The position numbers were made by a program, and so were the translations under genes. Below, piece after piece: positions 23,164 through 27,247 of a stretch of 27,247 nt of DNA (the stretch's first letter is position 1; the number at the start of each line of letters is the position of its first letter). The notes below the pieces were generated by a model. It worked only from the letters and a program-made list of their open reading frames with translations, did no database searches and was not told the origin of the DNA. This stretch comes from a virus: positions 1-27,247 of IMG/VR virus record IMGVR_UViG_3300010883_000336. The stretch is one strand, 5' to 3'.

Positions 23164-25065
23164 CTAATTGTTATTTCTTAGATCATCAATTTGTAAAATG
23201 ACGTCCCGGGACTTTTGTCTATCAATATTAATGATCTGAAATCTGTACTTGCCGAGTTTGCCACTTGAGGCACTATTGGAACCACCGGTGCCATCAGCAC
23301 CATTCTCTTTTTTCTTTAAAGCGACCAAATCAAATGTCTGTTGTATCGCCTGGTTTCCATCAGGGCCATCTAAATTTATTTTTTTAGTTAAATTATAGTA
23401 CTCCGGATCAAAATATATCTTCATCTTCTTTTGACCGCTACTCTTAATAACATCCTCATACAGCCTAGGTTCCATATCAAAACCGGCCTCAATGTAATTA
23501 ATGAAAAAATTGGGATATGCCAGTGGTGCCCCGGCGGAGGAAATTGCCTTAACAGAAAGTTCCATATTGTTAGTGTCCCATTTGACTTTAAACTGTGTTG
23601 AATAATTTGAAAAATTATCCCTAACATCCACCGCAGTAATGGCATAAATAAATTCGCTGCCAGCATTAAATGTCCCGTCGGAAAATATTAATCTTGATGC
23701 AGGAAACTTAAGTATCCTAGAGTGTTTAATAGAGAAATTTCTAGCATAAGGTGGACTGGTTTGATCAAAATTAATTTCTGCTACCAGGGTGAATTGTTCG
23801 CTTATACTTTTTCGCCTATAAATGTGAAATTTCTTAATATCTCCAGTTTTTTCAAATGGAAAATTCCAATAAATATTTAATCCATTTACATTCTCATCAT
23901 AGTGAAAATTAATGTCCCTTGGTGATTGAACCGGTTCCTCTTCAAATGTCCTAACAAGCGAGTAATTACTAGTGCGGGAGGCGAAAATATATGAATTCTC
24001 TACCACATTCATGTCATCCTGATTGGTCTCAGTTAGCGCGATGCGAGCTAAAGTGCGAATGGTATAAGTGTATGTAGCATCACACTTAACATTGGTATCA
24101 TTGAATGAGGAGACGTCCGCTCCTGGTAAAATTATGTTTGGTTTTTTAATAATTTTACCATCCATAATTTCATATTTTTCAATAATAAATCCAATAACTT
24201 TTGCCCTTGAGGGTGTAATAACCGGGGCCACGTTGTTCGTGGTTATAACTGCGTTACTAGGTAGGGGAGGAAAAAAATCATGAGTACTAAAATTGTTAGC
24301 AGCTGTAATAGCGGAATCCTTTTGTTGTTGTTTCCTCAGCTTGGAGATTTTTTTAGCCAGGTCTTGCGAAAATGGCCTGCTGGGAAATGAAGCAGCCTGA
24401 CTAGCCAATTTATGTGCTATTTTAGTATTAATTTTAGCAAATAACGGGGGGCCTTGAATTTCATTAAAATATGAATTCTTAATAATCTTATTAGTTTTTG
24501 GATCACGATACTGCACTCCAGATGTGCTATTATTTGAAAATGCCTGCATGATAAAATCACCTGTAATATCATCAGAAGTCAGCTGATTTAATCTTTTTGC
24601 CTTATCAGTCATTGATCCCTTAAAATTTATATCACGAATGTTTAGCGAATCATTAAAAATAACGGAAACTAAATTTTCCATTGATGATGCCTGTAAATTA
24701 AATGACGCATATCCCTGAACCCCTGTGGCGGTTTCAATTAAAATTTTATCCTGCTCTGCCTTTATGCGCCCCCAAATTGCTGCACCATCAAATTCTGTGT
24801 CGGTGATATCGGCAGATATTTCTGATAAAGGATTAATTTTTGGTGGATTGAACCTCAGTATAATCTTCCTGGGAAACTCAGTCTGGACAAAAGGCATGAA
24901 CTCATCATCAATGACCCGGGTTGGAATCGCAGGTTGTTCATCATTTTCCCGCTCATCCGGAACATAAATGTTATAAATAAATTCAGTAGTTAGATTCTCC
25001 ACCTCAGGTATATCAATAATTGAGACCGCACGGGATGGGTATGTTGTCAGTGATGGGCCGGGCAT
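23164..25065 (-). CDS. large virion protein with fibronectin-III-like modules, 633 aa
   Basis: Begins MPGPSLTTYPSRAVS. Residues about 1-210 form an unassigned beta-rich region. A basic helical segment (236-255) precedes two fibronectin type III-like modules. The first is at about 286-375, with 'VIGFIIEKYEI' and 'YTYTIRTLARI'. The second, clearer one is at about 380-497, with 'LNIYWNFPF', 'IKKFHIYRRKS', 'FIYAITAVD' and 'FSNYST'. A C-terminal domain follows (500-633), with a Gly/Ser-rich linker near 600. FnIII modules are common in phage tail and fibre proteins, often for carbohydrate contact or spacing. The ATG directly follows the previous stop, with GGAG 8 bases upstream. A tail or baseplate role is inferred from domain type and neighbours. 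Confidence 0.88.
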   Translation of the reverse strand: MPGPSLTTYPSRAVSIIDIPEVENLTTEFIYNIYVPDERENDEQPAIPTRVIDDEFMPFVQTEFPRKIILRFNPPKINPLSEISADITDTEFDGAAIWGRIKAEQDKILIETATGVQGYASFNLQASSMENLVSVIFNDSLNIRDINFKGSMTDKAKRLNQLTSDDITGDFIMQAFSNNSTSGVQYRDPKTNKIIKNSYFNEIQGPPLFAKINTKIAHKLASQAASFPSRPFSQDLAKKISKLRKQQQKDSAITAANNFSTHDFFPPLPSNAVITTNNVAPVITPSRAKVIGFIIEKYEIMDGKIIKKPNIILPGADVSSFNDTNVKCDATYTYTIRTLARIALTETNQDDMNVVENSYIFASRTSNYSLVRTFEEEPVQSPRDINFHYDENVNGLNIYWNFPFEKTGDIKKFHIYRRKSISEQFTLVAEINFDQTSPPYARNFSIKHSRILKFPASRLIFSDGTFNAGSEFIYAITAVDVRDNFSNYSTQFKVKWDTNNMELSVKAISSAGAPLAYPNFFINYIEAGFDMEPRLYEDVIKSSGQKKMKIYFDPEYYNLTKKINLDGPDGNQAIQQTFDLVALKKKENGADGTGGSNSASSGKLGKYRFQIINIDRQKSRDVILQIDDLRNNN

Positions 25066-27247
25066 TTATAGTGCTCCTGTCTGTTGGTCTGGGCCGACGA
25101 CTCTCTCTATCGTTATCATTATGTTAGAATACGTAAAGTCTGAGCCGTCGGACCTTCTTTTTAGATAATATTTCTCATCATCATGGCTGACAACCATCCC
25201 CTGACCGTCTGCGGCTCCGCCGGGTCCCAATTTGGCATTCCAAGCGTCTAGGCCAATGGTTAACACAGTGGCATTAACATCAATCTCAAACTCATTAATA
25301 TCAAGCGGAATTAGGAATGTCCTATCAAACAGGCTTGGTGTTAACGCCTTCTGGAATGCATACCTGCCCTGGGCAAGAACAGTATTTAATATGGAACCAA
25401 CGCTGGCAAATTTACCTCCATGAATAGGCTGATTATCAAACTCATGTGCGCTCCTCAGTTTAAAAAGATCTGGGCGCACAAAAAATTCCTTCACTTTGTC
25501 GCTTCTTACAAACAGCTCACTTAATGTTAATTTGTTACCGAGTTGAATTAATTTACCTAAATCCGCGTCTTTGGCGATGCCTTCAATGAACTTTTTCCCT
25601 GTTTCGTCGAGGCACAAACCGGCAAGTTCATCGTGTATTGGAAACGCGGACTCGGAAAAATCTAGCCCAAACATGATAGAATAATACTTCTTAAGAAAAA
25701 AGTCAACCGCTGTGTTAAGACAGGTGGCCTGAAATAGGTTATCTTCCTCAGACACAGAATTTATTGGACCGGCAGACGGTATCCATGACATGCCATTATC
25801 ACTAAAATAGTCATTCCAGGAAATGTTCCAGGCCGTGGCCGGGCGGGTTATGTCCCCAATCATGCTTAACAATCCCATATCACTCATTCCAGCATGCGCT
25901 TCAAATATCATATTTTTATGAGGCAGTTCATCATTGTTGGCCAGTGACCTATTTGGGGGGATCTGATGTCCTGCCTTCTCGGCATTTAAGAATAGGTTAA
26001 CGTCAAAAGTTCTAACAATCGGTTTAAATTTAATATCACTGTGCTCCAGGTCCTGCCTTATGAGCTTAACATTAACCATGGTTGAAGGACCGTTTGTCTC
26101 CCGGCCGGAGGATCCCCTAATTGCCTCAAATCCCCCATTTGCTATGCCTACCGCCAGCACCTTAACACTGCCTTTTGCCGCAAGGGGCATTCCGGGCGAA
26201 GGTTGATAACCTCCCTTAAGAATTGGAACTTTTCTGAATATGTCATCAAACCCGAGTTTCTGGCGGCGAGTTAAAATGCTTGGGTCAATTGTGTAATATG
26301 ACCCACCTAAGCCACGAACCCCGGAGCGTGCCTCTGAGAACCGTTGGAGCCGGGTCAGATCCTGATTAATCAGTGGCATCTGCACCGGTGTCAAACCGGC
26401 AATACAGAGCTCAGCATTCCTATGATTCTCAAATATTGACACCAATCGATTGCGATTGGCCAGGATATCTTTCTTAACTCGGGCTGCAGCAGAGGATTTT
26501 TTCTTTGGTTTTGTCGCTTCGCCCTCAAATGCTACGGATGCGATGCCCCCTGGGATGCCACCGAGAATGCAAAGCAGGCCCTCAGTTATATCATCATGTC
26601 TCCTAACTGATCCATATAGGTTTATGAACTTCGTGCTGGGCTGGTATATAGCACCGAACTCCTCATCCTTAACATTGCCGGCCAGTTCCAGTACGGCATC
26701 CGGGCCCTGGTAGGCACCGGCGGCAGCGGCCGGGCTCTTCCTAAGGACCCGCACCGCGCGCCTGAGGTCTCCCATTGACTCCAGGTTACCCTTCACAGAG
26801 GCAACCCTCTGTGGGGGAACTGTCTCAGAACTGGTCGTCGAACCGCCGAATACCGGATCGTCTACTGACAACGATTGAAGGTAATCGAAGAACGCATCAG
26901 GATTGCTCTGTACGATTGCGCCGGCGGGGACCACATGCACAAACTCATGACAAATACCCATAAAAGCTTCGAACACCATGGTCGCTATCTGGACCGCATC
27001 GAGGCCATTGTACAGCGTCTCCCCGGTCTTACTGGACCTGGCGAGCCAGCTGTACCTTTTAACTACCTTGGCGGCGTAACTGGAGAGATCGGTGAGAATT
27101 CCATTTAAGCTATTCACGCGTCCCTCTCCTGTTCCCGCGTGTTTGCCGGCAATATAATAACGGCCCCATTTGGCGTTCATTACAGTGCCAACGTCTGCAT
27201 CCCCATAGCTGAATCCACTCAGGAGATTTTCAACATTTGTGTCATAA
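25066..27247 (-). CDS. large structural-type protein, N-terminus beyond the window (partial)
   Basis: At least 726 residues, and I do not recognise the family. The frame stays open from the first Met (27180) back through 22 more codons to the right edge, and that Met has no Shine-Dalgarno, so the true start is probably outside. Visible features include a helical N-terminal part (YNGLDAVQIATMVFEAFMGICHEF), an Ala/Gly-rich stretch 'PAAAAGAYQGPDA', a basic patch near 'KPKKKSSAAARVKKD', and a C-terminal half rich in mixed helices and strands (DYFSDNGMSWIPSAG, NEFEIDVNATVLTIG). No ATP or metal sites are visible. It leads a run of tail-type genes on the minus strand, so a virion role is likely but unproven. 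Confidence 0.85.
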   Translation of the reverse strand, partial: YDTNVENLLSGFSYGDADVGTVMNAKWGRYYIAGKHAGTGEGRVNSLNGILTDLSSYAAKVVKRYSWLARSSKTGETLYNGLDAVQIATMVFEAFMGICHEFVHVVPAGAIVQSNPDAFFDYLQSLSVDDPVFGGSTTSSETVPPQRVASVKGNLESMGDLRRAVRVLRKSPAAAAGAYQGPDAVLELAGNVKDEEFGAIYQPSTKFINLYGSVRRHDDITEGLLCILGGIPGGIASVAFEGEATKPKKKSSAAARVKKDILANRNRLVSIFENHRNAELCIAGLTPVQMPLINQDLTRLQRFSEARSGVRGLGGSYYTIDPSILTRRQKLGFDDIFRKVPILKGGYQPSPGMPLAAKGSVKVLAVGIANGGFEAIRGSSGRETNGPSTMVNVKLIRQDLEHSDIKFKPIVRTFDVNLFLNAEKAGHQIPPNRSLANNDELPHKNMIFEAHAGMSDMGLLSMIGDITRPATAWNISWNDYFSDNGMSWIPSAGPINSVSEEDNLFQATCLNTAVDFFLKKYYSIMFGLDFSESAFPIHDELAGLCLDETGKKFIEGIAKDADLGKLIQLGNKLTLSELFVRSDKVKEFFVRPDLFKLRSAHEFDNQPIHGGKFASVGSILNTVLAQGRYAFQKALTPSLFDRTFLIPLDINEFEIDVNATVLTIGLDAWNAKLGPGGAADGQGMVVSHDDEKYYLKRRSDGSDFTYSNIMITIERVVGPDQQTGAL

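Noticed and set aside
24972-24979. Plus-strand TATAAATA resembling a T4 late promoter (also near 5330)
   Set aside because: Both lie within minus-strand coding sequence for Tyr/Ile/Leu-rich stretches and point the wrong way for any gene; chance matches are expected in AT-rich DNA.

Overview
The window is a segment of a T4-like, contractile-tailed bacteriophage genome (Caudoviricetes, gp23-type capsid). The evidence is a nearly complete T4-style head and packaging set: large terminase, portal, prohead protease, scaffold and major capsid protein. Alongside are a contractile tail sheath, a DnaG-type primase, a RuvC-fold endonuclease and a Mre11/Rad50 (T4 gp47/gp46) recombination nuclease. I see no integrase, tRNA, rRNA, insertion sequence or CRISPR array. 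A marine T4-like relative fits the overall style of the small proteins, but that is an impression rather than a demonstration, and the host cannot be read from the sequence.

Layout. All genes except the first lie on the minus strand and read from right to left, usually with overlaps or gaps under 80 bases. In transcription order: (a) 27247-18469 holds five large virion-type proteins: an unrecognised protein running off the right edge, a protein with fibronectin-III-like modules, a 237-aa protein, and two proteins (423 and 858 aa) that end in the same C-terminal domain, the larger also carrying a LamG-like domain. (b) 18465-13770 holds a nucleic-acid block: RuvC-fold endonuclease, primase and a single-chain fusion of the Mre11-type nuclease with the Rad50-type ATPase. 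(c) 13792-13061 holds two small proteins, one with a likely zinc site and one just upstream of terminase. (d) 13058-1274 is the head module: terminase, portal, a helical protein, protease, six small uncharacterised proteins, a very acidic scaffold and the major capsid protein, closed by a strong intrinsic terminator at about 1211-1247. (e) A small gene at 907-1167 lies beyond the terminator and faces the end of the plus-strand tail sheath gene (2-898), which enters from the left edge.

How they fit together. Scaffold, protease, portal and capsid protein would build the prohead. Terminase fills it with DNA. The RuvC-fold endonuclease and the Mre11-Rad50 fusion would process branched, recombining replicative DNA into a packageable form, and primase serves lagging-strand synthesis. 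The large proteins at the right are probably tail, baseplate or fibre-associated.

No gene-free stretch exceeds 300 bases. The longest, 1168-1273, holds the capsid terminator and the leader of the 86-aa gene. The most unusual items are the fused Mre11-Rad50 protein with an off-pattern zinc hook and an altered nuclease motif, the block of six unknown genes between protease and scaffold, the long scaffold with two acidic tracts, and the C-terminal domain shared by two neighbouring virion proteins.
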